Shown here: piece by piece, positions 23,601 to 35,281 of the stretch
Layout: each line of letters opens with the position of its first letter
Position numbering within the stretch: the first letter of the stretch is position 1
NCBI RefSeq assembly: GCF_010093535.1
Contig: NW_022985164.1
Location: 2,437,096 to 2,501,095 of the forward strand
Direction: 5' to 3'
DNA length: 64,000 nt
DNA from: Lindgomyces ingoldianus
Lineage: Eukaryota > Ascomycota > Dothideomycetes > Pleosporales > Lindgomycetaceae
Translations under genes and position numbers: made by a program
Notes under the pieces: generated by a model
Databases searched by the model: none
Seen by the model: the letters and a program-made list of their open reading frames with translations, nothing else
What the model was told of the DNA's origin: nothing

Positions 23601-25995
23601 TAAGGCAACTTATATCCTTTATATTAAAAAAGTTTTAGAAAGGCTCTAGCAAGCAGGATTATAAGTAGAGATTAAAAAAAGTAAATTTTATATTACTTAA
23701 ATAAAGTATCTTAGCTATATACTTTTAAATAAAGGACTAGAGGTTAACCTAGAGAAAGTAGAAGTGCTACGCAACTAGTAGGCGCCTACTACTATAACAG
23801 GTGTGAAATTCTTTTTAGGCTTTACTAAATTTTATTAGTAATTTATTCTAAAAAATTTTTATATAGTAAAACTAATTATAGCGCTTTAAAGCTCTACTAC
23901 CCTTTTTATATAAACTTTAGAGTGTAATGTAGCTTTTAAAAAGCTAAAGTCTATGCTACTAAGTATACCTACACTTTACTATTTTAACTTTATGTTATAA
24001 ACTAAAATTAAAACTAACACTTTTAATAAAGTAGTAGTAAGAGTTCTTTTTTAAGAATAAGCAGATAAAAATTAGTGCTCTATATTATTTTATAGTAAAG
24101 TTCTATCTAGTTTAGAGCTAAACTAGAAAATACATAATAAGAAGCTATTTATAATTATTACTGCGTTTAAATAATAAAAAGCTAAGCTTATATTTATAGT
24201 AATAAGCACTTTAGTATATACTAATTATTATTTATTAAAGTACTTTATAATAATAAAGGTGCTAAATGCTTGTTAAGTCTATTAAGCTAAAAAGTTAGCT
24301 TAGTATTACTTCTAAATTAAGTACACCCCTAGTAAGAACAACACTAGGGCAGACATTCTTAGTTATTACAAATAAAACATAGAAAATTTAAAAGCAGCTT
24401 AAACTAATAATAAGTTAAAAGTTTTACTAAGACTGTACTAACTACACCTTTAAATTAACTTTAAACTAGCCTAGTACTATATTACTTAAACAATAACTTA
24501 AGCAGCTATACTAAATGTTATAAAAGGACTAGACTAGGTTATGTCTTTAGATTTTTTAAAATTAATTAATATATTACTTTAAAAGAATTAAGCTTTTTTA
24601 TGTAAAAGTAAGAACTCCTACTTTACTATTATTAAATAAGAAATAGACTACTCCTTTATGCTAACTGCTTATGTGTGCTAGTAGACTTATTACTTTGTAC
24701 CTAACTTATTTAAAAAGCCTATAACTAAGTATTCTTAGCATATTCTAGTGCTACTAAGACCTATTAGTTACTAGCCTAAAAGTACTACTAGAAGAGTATA
24801 GAGGCTACTTATAAATAATATATATAGAATTACTTTTTTTATTATAAAGCTTATCTAAAACAGACCTAAACTCTAGGGTTTATTTACTTTTTTTTAATTC
24901 CTAATTAACTAATGCAGCACCTATGTATTAACTTTAAAGAGTTTTCTAAAGACAAGTCTAGATATAATTAGATTATAGTTATAATTAATTACTTATTAAA
25001 ATAAGCTATTTTTATCCTCTGCTATAAAATAATTAACACTTAAAAAATAGCTGCCTTATTTATTTAATAAGTGTACTGTTTTAGCTATATACCTAAAACT
25101 ATTATTTCTAATTAAGAACTTTAGTTTGTATCTAGTTTCTAGTCTAAATTCTGTTAAATTTTAAGTATAAAAGTTAAGCTCTTTACTGCCTATTATAAGG
25201 AAATAGATAGCTAAATAAAGATTATAAATAAATATATTAATTAAAGACTAAGGCCTTTTATATTTTTTTACTAAGATAACTAAAGTTCCTTACTACCTCT
25301 AATTAATTAGGCTTATATAACCTTACTTTATATAATAATTAAAATGTTTTTATATTAAGTCTTATATAGCTCTAAACTATGTTAAAGCTAGGACTAGACA
25401 TATTCTACAGAACCTATTACAGCTACAGATAAGCTAAATTATAAGGATGCTCTAGCATTAGCAACCTACATACATGCAGCCTAGGAGTTAGCTAAGACCT
25501 ATATAGAAAAGGCCTAGGATTAGATGTAAACTATAGTTAACTACTACTGCTAGCTAGTTAACTAGAAGGTTAGCAATATAGTCTACCTAAACACTAAGAA
25601 CCTAGCTATTTAAAGACCTAGCTAAAAACTATCTAAATAATAAAAAGGCCCTTTTAAAGTACTTAAATAAGTTAAAAACTTATACTGCCTAGAGCTACTT
25701 TTAAAGTTAAAAATATATAACATCTTTACACTAAACATGCTCTGTAAAGACCCTTAGGATTTACTTCTAAAATAAAAACTTCTAAAACTCTCTAGAATTA
25801 CTATTAATAAAGTAGAGAAGTAAGAAGTAAAGAAAATACTTACTAGCAAGCTCTACTAGAAAATGCTTAAGTACTAGGTAAAATAAGTAAGACATAACCC
25901 TAATCTAGTCTAGTATAAGGCTTTAAATTTTATAAGTTCCCTTTATAAATTAAAAGCTTTTTATAATAAGCATCTAAATTAGCTAGGACCTTTAA
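20700..25995 (+). pseudogene. Gypsy-1b gag-pol relic (gag, protease, RT, integrase, chromodomain)
   Basis: Motifs read through stops: CX2CX4HX4C knuckle at 21968-22009, all three Cys now Tyr, His kept; protease Asn-Thr-Ser-Ala at 22261-22272 (family DTGA); a stop-free run of 74 codons at 22726-22950 whose C-terminal part resembles the protease-RT linker; RT block FNNIFIYFKD at 23572-23601 (family LDDILIYS); integrase core from about 24960, with its first Asp now Asn (VIIN), and a degraded HPQTDGQTER block near 25180-25220; chromodomain at about 25807-25990 starting NKVEK. The domain order is that of Ty3/Gypsy chromoviruses, whose chromodomain directs insertion to heterochromatin. All catalytic Asp residues I located are Asn, and dozens of stops are present. 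Confidence 0.92.
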
Positions 25996-26138
25996 GGGCC
26001 TTATAAAAGTAAATTAAGGCTTTTAAAGCTAGTGTAAAAAGTATAAATTACTTAGTAAATAATAAAGTATAAAAGTAAAAAGTTAGATTATATTTTTATA
26101 TAATATTATTATAACTTTATAGACATGTTGCTTAGAAG

Positions 26139-26232
26139 GTCTAATAGTAAGCTATTAGACACCTCTAGACTCTTCTTTTTCTCCTCTTCTACTCTTTTTT
26201 CTCTCCTCTCTCCCTTTCTTCTTCCCCTTTAG
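26139..26232 (+). other. Hairpin plus polypyrimidine tract in the Gypsy-1b 3' UTR
   Basis: An inverted repeat GTCTAATAGT/GCTATTAGAC at 26139-26160 is followed by about 70 nt of almost pure pyrimidine (CTTCTTTTTCTCCTCTTC type). It lies 150 bp after the chromodomain and 0.9 kb before the LTR, as in copies a and c. Confidence 0.7.
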
Positions 26233-27157
26233 ACTTTCTCTAAACTCCCTTTACTTTATTCTTAGCTGCCTAAAAGCGCTGTAATATCTGCTTAAAGGTT
26301 AAACACCAGAGCTTTTAAAGCTAAAACCTATTAGAGCAGCTTAGTATTTTAGTAGAATAAGGCTACTTAAACACTAGCTGTAGAAAGCCTAGCTTCCTAA
26401 CTCTTTACAACTTATGCTACCTACGCTAGGTTCTAAGCAAACTCTAAAATAGCCTTAAAGGCCCCTTTTTTATCCTCTTTACTTTCTATGTTTTAGGCTG
26501 CTGCTTATAGCTTAAGATAGCTCTAAAAGACTAGAAATTTCTTTTTATAATATAAAAAGACCTACGCGCGTGTTAGTAAACTATACCCTAGCTATATTAA
26601 ACTATATTTATATAAGGTTGCATTTTTTATTATGTAAGGTGTAATACTTACATTTCTTTAATTTAAAGGACTAAAAAAAAAACTTAACCTAACAGCTATA
26701 GGCTACAGTGTAGGTAGCCTAAAAGCAGATAACTTAAAAGGCCTCTAAAGAGGGTCTAGGAGGGGGGCAGAGCAGCATAGTAATTTTCTTTAATGCTATA
26801 ATTAATTAGCAGACTAAGCTATAGGATGTTAGGTGCATAATAATACTTATAAAGTAAAGATTTAGATAATAGCTAAAGAAGAAACTAACAACATTAACTA
26901 GACTATATAGGTAAAGTAAGTAAACACTTATTACTATAAATAATAAATTTACTATATTAATAATAACTACACTACTAGTTACTACTAAATAAAAATATTA
27001 TAACAAAGGCATTATATTAGTATTAGGTTTTTAGTCTATTTCTTAGTAATAGGAAATTTTAGTTAAAATAGTTATACTTATTATATCTTATTTAAATTAG
27101 TTTTTAAATTAGTTCTAAATATTTTTTACACACTATAGATAAAGACTATTAGCTTAT

Positions 27158-27171
27158 AAAAAGAGGAGTAG
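27158..27171 (+). promoter_or_regulatory. Polypurine tract of Gypsy-1b
   Basis: AAAAAGAGGAGTAG adjoins the LTR start at 27172. The G-run of copies a and c appears broken by G-to-A changes. Confidence 0.75.
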
Positions 27172-27461
27172 TGTAACAATTCTATAAATTATTCTATCTT
27201 AGGTTGCTTAGATCCTATCTAAAGGGTCCCTGTATTAGCCCTAACTATAACTTAACCTAGTCCCCTGCAGTTACCTCTATTCCCTTATGTATTTAGTTGC
27301 ACCTTGCCTCTGTAGCTAGCTTAGTAGTTTTCTAATATCCTTTTATACAAGGCCTATAGGTGTTAATGGCATTCCTAGGTTTAGAGTCCCCACGCACTCC
27401 TATATGCCTCTGAGTGGACTCCCACTGCATTCGGACCTATTGTCTTGCCTGCGCCGTTACA
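27172..27461 (+). repeat. 3' LTR of Gypsy-1b
   Basis: 290 bp, TGTAACAATTC to GCGCCGTTACA. The last 75 bases are not RIP-mutated, the rest is. Confidence 0.95.
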
Positions 27462-27466
27462 CTAGA

Positions 27467-30400
27467 GACAGTAGGAACAGTGTTAGGGTGTCTAGGATGT
27501 AATATGTTATGTTACTAACTAAGTTAGTAATTTATATAGTACTAATTAATTTTATTAATTTTTATCTTTTAAAGCTAATACTTTTCTTTTTTAGTGTCTA
27601 GTTTACTTTTGTACAAGGGAATTCTTGTAGGTATGCTTTAAGTTGTAACTTCTCTACAGTAGAGATCCTTACTGCGCTAGTATCCTATAGTTTACCTTAG
27701 TATACTGTACAGTATTAATCTTTAAGGATAAACTATTCTGCGTATCCTTTAGGTTCTAGGCTGTAGATGTCCTCTGCAGTCACGCAGTAGAGAAATGCAG
27801 CATTAGTAAAGTAGTTAATAATCTTCTTACTTTCCTTTTTATCTAAGTTATTATTATTATGCAACTTCTTTTTTTTCTACTTTAGTTTGCCTTTAAACTT
27901 TTAAATGTACATATTTACTTTTTTACATGTTAGTGTCTTATTATAAAATTCTTTATATAAAAAGATATATTAGCGTTTTGCATAAAATTAATTTATGTAA
28001 GAATAATTTATTAACTAACATTCTTTCTTATAACAGATAAAGTATTACTTTAATTATACAGAGAACTATAGTTTAAATAATCCTTTATATCCCCTTAGGC
28101 TTCTTCTACATTATTAATAGCTATATGTATGTAGTAAGCTATATTGCCTATTAGTGTAGTACACGTTCTAGAATTTGTTTATAACGTACTTCATAGGCAA
28201 GTTGCTCACACACCCAAGTCGCTCACTTTTGCCAAGACCCCACCAAACCACCCTTCCTACACTAATGCATTCCCCACAACACTACTTAGACGCGCCAAAA
28301 GAACGTTAGATACAGCTTACACTCTAAGCTTTTAAATAAGACATAAAACTCTTAAAGAAATGTGCTGTAGCTATGTGCAAAGTCCTATAAAAGACAACAA
28401 ATAACTACAGCGCTAGACAACCTTTACAAGCTAATTCTACAGCTAAATTATAGAGGCTAGGCAATAAAAAGGAGCAGGTAATTATTAAGACTATACTTAA
28501 GCTATATGCGCAAGGAATTTCCCCTTAGATAGCATTTATAGCTAATATAGCTAACTCTTTGCGCGCTAAGCGTAATCTAGGCTATGTTTACATAAACTAG
28601 CCTAGTACGTTTGTAAAGTGTTATTTAGAGCTTAAAGTAAAGTTTAAAGCGCAAGTATAGTTAAGAGATATCTAGCTAATTATAAACCCTGTCTTGCTAA
28701 AGTTGTACGTGTTATTATCCTAGATGCTATACTTAGCTTTAATATTCTCCACAAGGCTAAACCTGCCCTAAATTACCCTAGGACTCTTACAGAGGGCTCT
28801 CTTATAGTTGTACTTATGCTTAAATGTTACTTTAAGCTCTAAATAACGCTTTACAAACATACTAGGCTAGTTTATGCAAACATAGCCTAGATTACGCTTA
28901 GCGCGCAAAGAATTAGCTATATTAGCTATAAATGCTATCTAAGGGGAAATTCCTTGCGCATATAGCTTAAGTATAGTCTTAACAATCACCTGCTCCTTTT
29001 TATTACCTAGCCTCTATAATTTAGCTGTAAAATTAGCTTATAAAAGTTGTCTAGTGCTGTAGTTATTTGTTGTCTTTTATAGGACCCTGCACATAGCTAT
29101 AGCATATTTCTTTAAGAGTTTTATGTCTTATTTAAAAGCTTAGAGCGCAAGCTGTATCTAACGTTCTTTTAGCGCGTCTAAGTAGTGTTATGGGGAATGC
29201 ATTAGTGTAGGAAGGGTGGTTTAGTAGGGTCTTAGCAAAAGTGAGCAACTCAGGTGTGTGAGCAACTCGCCTATGAAGCACGTTAAATGCATTATTCTAT
29301 TAATTAATTATAACCTAAAGTGCTAAATAGAGGTTACTATACAGTGCCTTACACATAAGCTTAATTAAGAATATTGCTTATTTAAGTTTAAGTTGCCCTT
29401 AGCATGCTTATATAATAGTAGTGTAAAGCAGTATCTTGCCTTAGAATTATAGACTAAGAGCTTTTTATATAAAAGTAAGTTTATTAATTATAGCTTTAAA
29501 AGCTTTATATAAAGTTTTTATAAAGTTCTCTTACTTACTTTATGTAAAGCTTATTATTATTTAATCTGTCTAATACTAGTTATAGTTTATGTTAGTATTA
29601 AAGTAATTACTAAGCTGCTTATACAGTAACTTTTATAATTATTCTAGACTAATATTATAAAGGTAGAACATGTGTGCGCGCTTTTTAAGAATATTAGGAA
29701 AGATGCTTGCGTATAATGCCTTAAAGATAGCAAAGTGTTAGCAGAGCTTAATAAATACTATAGCCTTATTAGCTAGAATATTATATAGTTGCTCTATGTA
29801 GTTATTTTTCTTTCTTTATGCTTTTTAGAATTATATAACCTTCTTAGGTGTAAGGTTCTCTGCTGTAATATTTTGTGTAGGTAGAAGTTAGTATAGATTG
29901 TACAGTAATTAAATTGTATACAGTAGGTACAAGCTTTAGAGAATCTTATGCAGAGCTGTGGCTACAGGAATATGTAGCTGCTTAGTTATGCTCTTGTACA
30001 GTAAGCTATTACAAGGTAGTTGTACTAATTATAGAGAAAGTATTAGGTCTGCAGGTAATTTATACAGAGACATCCTTTATTGCGTTAAGACTAGCAATAG
30101 TAGTAATAGTTTTATATAATGCTCTAGTAAGATAGTAAATGTGTGTTCTTTTTTTATAAGTCTATATAGTATAGTAGCCTCTATTATGTCCTTCTTAAAG
30201 CTAATGCCCTTGTTCTGTAGGGTAGTAATTAGTTTTTGTAAGAACAGTTAGCTAAGATCTTTAAAGTGTACAAGCTTCTAGCTTACAAAATTATCCTAAA
30301 AGTTCTTAAAGGTTTATATGTCTATTGCGCTTAATGCGCAGAGTTCTATAATTAAGTTAGCTGCGTATAAATTAAGCTTTTTTTTAAAGGTGTTATTTAA

Positions 30401-30640
30401 TAACTTAATCTTATCTACTTAATTCTTAAGATTTGTCTGCTTTGCTAGGGTCTTTGTAGAGATACCTATAAAAGACATGTATTAGTTATACGCTAATGCG
30501 TTATGTTAGCTAGTTAGGGATAAAGCTGGCGTCGCTTGTTGCTCTATAGTAGTTAGTTATGCGTTGTCGCGCGCTGTCTTACTTCTTGTTGTACGCTGCC
30601 TCTAAACAGCCTTATGTAAAAAGATAAAACAGACCTCCTA
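27467..30640 (-). pseudogene. Copia-2b gag and upstream pol relic
   Basis: The minus strand carries a gag-like protein from about 30620 leftwards, read as AYNQYMSFIGISTKTLAKQT (about 30440-30510) and further on as KLNLYAANLIIELCALSA. A Cys-rich knuckle block is near 28010-28046. The fold-back pogo (28184-29283) splits it. The region 27467-27800 matches 59575-59900 of copy c. Gag function is inferred from position next to the 5' LTR and from the knuckle. Confidence 0.6.
28184..29283. mobile_element. Palindromic (fold-back) pogo-family element
   Basis: 1100 bp between TA duplications (28182-28183, 29284-29285). Both ends start ACGT-CTTCATAGGC and contain CTCACTTTTGC. The left arm (28184 to about 28640) and right arm (about 28832-29283) are long inverted repeats of about 450 bp, far beyond normal terminal repeats. 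Each arm carries the 5' end of a Fot1/pogo transposase reading inward (for example IANSLRAKRNLGYV in the left arm). The right arm continues on the minus strand through the loop to YNFSKTGF near 28680-28710, the first catalytic region. So two 5' ends are joined head to head and the 3' end is absent. It cannot code for a transposase and could only move in trans. Confidence 0.85.
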
Positions 30641-30884
30641 GTGTTAAACAAGCACTACTATTTATATAATACCTTTAAACAGTATTATACAGACAGGTTT
30701 CTTGATTTTACTTAGGTAACTAAATAAAGATTTACAGCTACTTGCATATAAATTAGACTCTGTCTTTACTCTTACTAATTTGCAGTTAAAGTAGTAAGGA
30801 AAAGAATTCTTTTTATACATAAACTTTTAAACAGAAAGGTATAAGAAAAGCTTTCTCTCTTATAGTATTTAAACTACTAATTAG

Positions 30885-31136
30885 TGTTAAATAGACTCTC
30901 TGCTAGCTAGCACTTAGTGTTAGTAAATGCGTACAAGACAGAGAGGTTTGCACGGTGTAAACATTGCACAGGGGTGTTAGGTAACTAGTGTTAATTGCTT
31001 CTTGTTGTTTCTATTGTACAAAGGAAAGGGGTTAATATAGTCTAAAACTCTGCGCACGGATCTCTGTGCACAGGGATCCGGGCGCATCCGAGCCACGTGA
31101 CTATCAACCAGGCGCCCGAATATCACTATTCGGACA
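30885..31136 (-). repeat. 5' LTR of Copia-2b (252-bp type)
   Basis: TGTTAAATAGACTC to ATTCGGACA. The last 100 bases keep CpG sites and include a near-perfect 24-bp palindrome centred on TGTGCACA (about 31058-31081). Confidence 0.92.
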
Positions 31137-31141
31137 ATCCT

Positions 31142-34100
31142 TAACTTAAGCTTAACATGCTATATTATCAATAATTCTAATTAGATCTACAACTATTATT
31201 TACTAACACTAGAAGACTTTATCTAGTCTAAAAACTCTTACGTATAGATTTAAAGCTATAGATTAATTACACTAAGCCTAAAAAGTAAGCATAGAACACA
31301 TAGTTAAGCATACAGTCTTGTACTACATAACGCTGCACTGTGCCTAGACCTGCTGTGCAACCTAGTCTTGTTCTGCCTACTGCAATAGAAAGGAATCTAG
31401 TAGGACACATAAGCAGAGCTAACTGCTTTAAAGGCCCTAGATAGGATAATAATTAGAGATCTTATAAAGATCTATAGCTAATAGGTGCTAAAGTACTATC
31501 TACTATAAAAGGGCTTATATTATACACACATAATTAACACAAGAACTAAACATAGTCTATAAAAAGCATTAGTAGAGCTATAGCATAAGCGTTTAGAACA
31601 CCCTAGACTAGCTACACTTTAACACCTTATATAGCAAGCTAAGGGGGTGTAAATTAAAGAAATTACAACAGTCTAATGCAACTTAAATAGTAAAGCTAAA
31701 ATATAATAATAAATTAGCTACACACTATAAATTAGCAATAGTAGACCTAGTAAAAGACTATTAATTAATTTCTATGCATACAAAGCATAGAGCATTATAA
31801 AAAAGTAGAGTTAAATACTAATTACTAATAAGTATTCTAGCCTCTAATAAAACCTTTACTTTAAAGATAATAAGCCTACTAAATTAATTATTAAAGCTTT
31901 TATAATTTTTATCCTTTTTCTAAAGAACTATTATAATATTAGTATAAAAGTTATTAAAGCTAATAATAAGATTATAATAGTAAAACTAGAGGTAGAACGC
32001 TAGCTAGCATTGCATAGAATAACTGTTAAGCCTTTAGCACTAGATACACAAGCCTAGAACAGAGAAGCTAAACGCTTAGAGGGTGTAAATAAGAAGAAGT
32101 TACAGGCTATGCAACTAGATGCTAACCTACTATAGAACGTATAGCCATACATCACTAGAGCCAGCGTATACCTATACAATTAGACGCTAAACTATGCTAA
32201 TAACTAGAAGACACTATATAAGATCTTCTTTACAAAAGCAGCTCTAAATAATAAAGTTATTATATTAATTTAAAAGCTAAGCTTTATACATCTAAAAGCT
32301 GATAGCTGTAAAGCATTTATAATAACTAATAACACGCATTAGAACAAATCTAAGCTACAGAGGCTAGACCTAAAGGTGTAGATTAGATATCTAGTTAAGT
32401 ACTAATTATTAAACATCTACTGCGTATAGATACTACTGCTAGTAAAAGTAATTTATACACACAACATTATTTTTAATAAACACTTAATCTTTAGTAGTAA
32501 GCCTAAAGACCTAATAAATAACCTTATGCACAACACTATAAAAAAAATTACTATATACATTAAAATAATTAAGCTTCTAACACCTAGTTATTAGCTAAAG
32601 ATAGAGTTGTTCTACAAAGACAATACTATAAATAATGTATTAAATTTTAACAAAGTAGACCTACTAGGCTACTATTAAGGAAGAAAGATTAGAGATAACT
32701 ATCTGTCTCCTCTAAATACTCTACCACCTGCAGCATTACTTATGCAGTTAATAGCTAGAGCAGCACTAAAGCTAAGCTAAATAGAGTCTTTAAAGACTGT
32801 ACTATAGGCTATAGCCTTTATAGCTAGCATAATATCTAGAAGTGTAAGAAAGCATAGCAGTAAGACGCTAAATAAAGTAGCATTAATAAAAATGCTATTT
32901 AAAAAAAAGACACCTTATAAAAGCTAAATGCTACCTCTGCTATTAACCTAAAAGCAACTAGAGAAGCACTCTCTACATAAAATGTTTAAGGCAGCAGAGA
33001 GAACGCACTTAGATAGTTATTAGATAATAAAATTCTAGACAGAGGTCTAGACAAAGCTAATTAAGGCAGCTAAACAGCAGATTCTAGATTGTTTGTAGGT
33101 GTACACCTACAAGCTTAACAAGCACTATAGATTACAAAGATGTAAGGCACAACTAGTAGTCTACAGCAATTAACAGAGAAACATTACTACACAAGATACC
33201 TACGCTGCTACCCTAGCAGGACGCTTATTTTAAATGCTAATAGCAATATCTACATGCTTTAACCTAGAGCTTAAATAATATAATGTAACTAATGCATTTA
33301 TACATGCAGCAATTAACTGCAACATCTACATGCAGATGCTAAGAGGCTATTAGAAACTAGGTATAATACTAAAGCTTTAAAAGGCACTATACAGCTTATA
33401 AATCTTATCTTTACTCTAGCAACACTATTTTATAACAACCTTTAAAGGCCTTAGGTTCTTAGCTGTACTGCATAAACCCTACTGCATAACTAAAGCTAGA
33501 ATATTTGTCTTCTTTTACGTAGACAACCTTATTATTGTGTACAGAAAAGGCTCTAAAGCAGATGCACAGCGTGTAGTAGACTAGTTACAAGAGAAGTATA
33601 CCCTAATAGGAGGCAAGGACTTATAATAGTTCCTAGAAGTTAAAATTATTAGAGATTAATAGTAATAAATAATTTAGCTATTACAGGCCTTATATATTAA
33701 TAAGATAGCTAGGCTAGCTAATAGAAAGGACCTGCAGCACACTACACCTATAAGTGGGATTAAACTTATGCCGCAATCTAGTTTTACAACCCTATTAGAA
33801 GTAAATTAATATTAGCAGAAGATTAGATCTCTGCTTTTTACAGCAGTTACTATAAGACTAGACATTGCCTTTACTACATTACGCCTTGCATAGTTTCTCA
33901 CAAATCCTGCATCTAACTATTAGGATGCAGCTAATTAAGTTATCCTATACCTCCATGCGACACAGACGTACGCACTCTAAATAGGAGGAGAAGACTACTT
34001 TGTAGTAGCAAGTAATGCGTTATTTGCAGATAATACACTAAATAAAAAGAGCTTTTAGAGCTATGTTATTTAACTATTTAGTAGATAAATTGCATAGTAA

Positions 34101-34547
34101 GTAAATAAGCAAGATACAGTTACAACATTAACAACAGAAGCAGAATTACTTGCACTGTTCTAAGTTGCTAAGGAAGCTATGTTTACAAGAATGCTCCTTA
34201 ATAAACTACAGGTTAAGCTGCCTAACTTAACTATTACAATTTAGTGCAACAATAAGCAGACAATCTAACTAGTAAACAAAGAGATATCTTAACTTTAAAC
34301 TAAGCTCCAACATGTTAACATCTATAACCACTGGCTCTGACAGGAAGTCTCTCGACAAACAATTAAGGTTGTCTATGTCCCCTCCAGCAAGATGCTTGCG
34401 GACGGACTTACTAAAGCGCTTCCAGCTAGCAAATGGCTAAGCTTCCTTCAGCAAATTCGGCTAGTTAACGTCAGGGAGAGGATAGTCAGCTAGGAAGCGG
34501 ATATGGAAGAAATTGAAGCAAGAATGGAAGCCCTGGAAGCATACTAA
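31142..34547 (+). pseudogene. Copia-1a pol relic (integrase, RT, RNase H)
   Basis: This continues gag after Copia-2b. Read through stops: integrase zinc-binding block HKRLEHPRLATL at about 31582-31617; degraded integrase core; RT from about 33050, with VYTYKLNKH and DTYAATLAG (about 33190-33215), VTNAFIHAAI (about 33285-33315) and active site YVDN at 33516-33527, only the second Asp lost. RNase H follows with TTEAELLAL near 34133-34160 and VPSSKMLADGLTKALPASKW at about 34378-34437. The last part is almost unmutated and ends at a TAA (34545-34547), probably the genuine stop because the region has escaped RIP. RNase H removes the RNA template during reverse transcription. Confidence 0.92.
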
Positions 34548-34587
34548 GGTTGCGCAATCGGGAACCAGCTTGAAGCATGTCCAAGCT

Positions 34588-34596
34588 GAGGGGGTG
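34588..34596 (+). promoter_or_regulatory. Polypurine tract of Copia-1a
   Basis: GAGGGGGTG directly precedes the 3' LTR. The same tract precedes the LTRs at 61948 and 63024. Confidence 0.8.
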
Positions 34597-35083
34597 TGTC
34601 AGATATGCGCACCTACTGTCAAGACAGGAGGAACGCTGGACGAAAGCTGCTACATAGTACGAGCAATAAGCTCNNNNNNNNNNNNNNNNNNNNNNNNNNN
34701 NNNNNNNNNNNNNNNNNNNNNNNNNNNNNNNNNNNNNNNNNNNNNNNNNNNNNNNNNNNNNNNNNNNNNNNNNNNNNNNNNNNNNNNNNNNNNNNNNNNN
34801 NNNNNNNNNNNNNNNNNNNNNNNNNNNNNNNNNNNNNNNNNNNNNNNNNNNNNTTGCAGCATTTTGCAGCATTTTGCAGCATTTTGCAGCAAATTGCAGC
34901 ATGTTGCAAGCTGGTCGCGTATAGGGCTAGTGCGCGAGGGACTCGGACCGGAAAAACAAGGCCGAGCAACACAAGTAGAGCAGAAAAAGGATCGATAAAT
35001 CAATAATCAATCATCATCCCATACATCACATCCAAACCCATCATTCATCTCAGGAAGCCTAGAAACAGTGCTTCAATCTGACA
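34597..35083 (+). repeat. 3' LTR of Copia-1a, with assembly gap
   Basis: It starts TGTCAGATATGCG and ends AATCTGACA, nearly identical to 15421-15747 outside the gap. The undetermined block 34674-34853 replaces the first part of the 10-bp array; five units are visible after it. Confidence 0.93.
34674..34853. other. Assembly gap of 180 N inside the LTR decamer array
   Basis: The gap starts just after AATAAGCTC and ends inside CAGCATTTTG repeats. Its size may be nominal. The array probably prevented assembly. Confidence 0.95.
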
Positions 35084-35088
35084 ACTCT

Positions 35089-35181
35089 ACCTTGCTTCCC
35101 TAGCTCTATATAGTAGTAGAGACAGTGCTTGTTATTATATTAAACTAGAATTAATTCTATTTTAGCTAGAGGACAGTAACA
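35089..35181 (+). repeat. Element D 5' LTR, right part
   Basis: Continues 15257-15420 after Copia-1. It holds CTCTATATAGTAGTAGAGAC and ends AGGACAGTAACA. The next bases, TAATATTAGAG, could be a RIP-mutated primer site of TGGTGTCAGAG form; this is a guess. Confidence 0.45.
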
Positions 35182-35195
35182 TAATATTAGAGTTC

Positions 35196-35281
35196 TACTA
35201 AGTAATTAGCTTATAAGCTTAATTTACTAACAACTACTTACTAAGTAATTAGCGTGTAAGCTTAATTTGCTAACAACTACT
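35196..35281. repeat. 43-bp tandem duplication in element D
   Basis: Two copies (35196-35238, 35239-35281), each TACTAAGTAATTAGC, then TAAGCTTAATTT, then CTAACAACTACT. They differ by a few RIP-type transitions, so the duplication predates some of the mutation. Confidence 0.85.

Larger units (their letters stand above)
20270..27461 (+). mobile_element. Gypsy-1 copy b, complete chromovirus-type LTR retrotransposon
   Basis: 7192 bp with 290-bp LTRs and a perfect ctaga duplication. It is inserted in Copia-2b and is the innermost LTR element of a five-level nest. Plus-strand order: gag with zinc knuckle, protease, RT, integrase, chromodomain, hairpin/polypyrimidine block, polypurine tract, LTR. 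The interior is fully RIP-mutated; only the outermost bases of the LTRs (20270-20325, about 27385-27461) are not. Confidence 0.95.
16954..31136 (-). mobile_element. Copia-2 copy b, complete Ty1/Copia element with nested insertions
   Basis: LTRs of 252 bp each lie at 16954-17205 and 30885-31136, flanked by a perfect atcct duplication (16949-16953, 31137-31141) inside Copia-1. Without Gypsy-1b (20270-27461) and the fold-back pogo (28184-29283) it is about 5.9 kb. The minus strand reads gag (about 27790-30640), integrase end (about 19490-20269), RT (about 18200-18900) and RNase H (about 17300-17900). The two LTRs differ almost only by C/T and G/A transitions in their inner halves. Confidence 0.92.
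15421..35083 (+). mobile_element. Copia-1 copy a, complete Ty1/Copia element with nested insertions
   Basis: The LTRs are 15421-15747 and 34597-35083, flanked by a perfect actct duplication (15416-15420, 35084-35088). Without Copia-2b the element is about 5.5 kb including 205 undetermined bases. Order on the plus strand is LTR, gag, [Copia-2b], integrase, RT, RNase H, polypurine tract, LTR: the Copia layout. The ends (15421-15885 and about 34310-35083) are nearly free of RIP while the middle is RIP-mutated. Other Copia-1 pieces are at 35461, 45298, 61518 and 62305. Confidence 0.95.

Noticed and set aside
28144..28335. 63-codon frame over the left end of the fold-back pogo
   Set aside because: It crosses the TA insertion border and the terminal repeat, so it cannot be an old gene.
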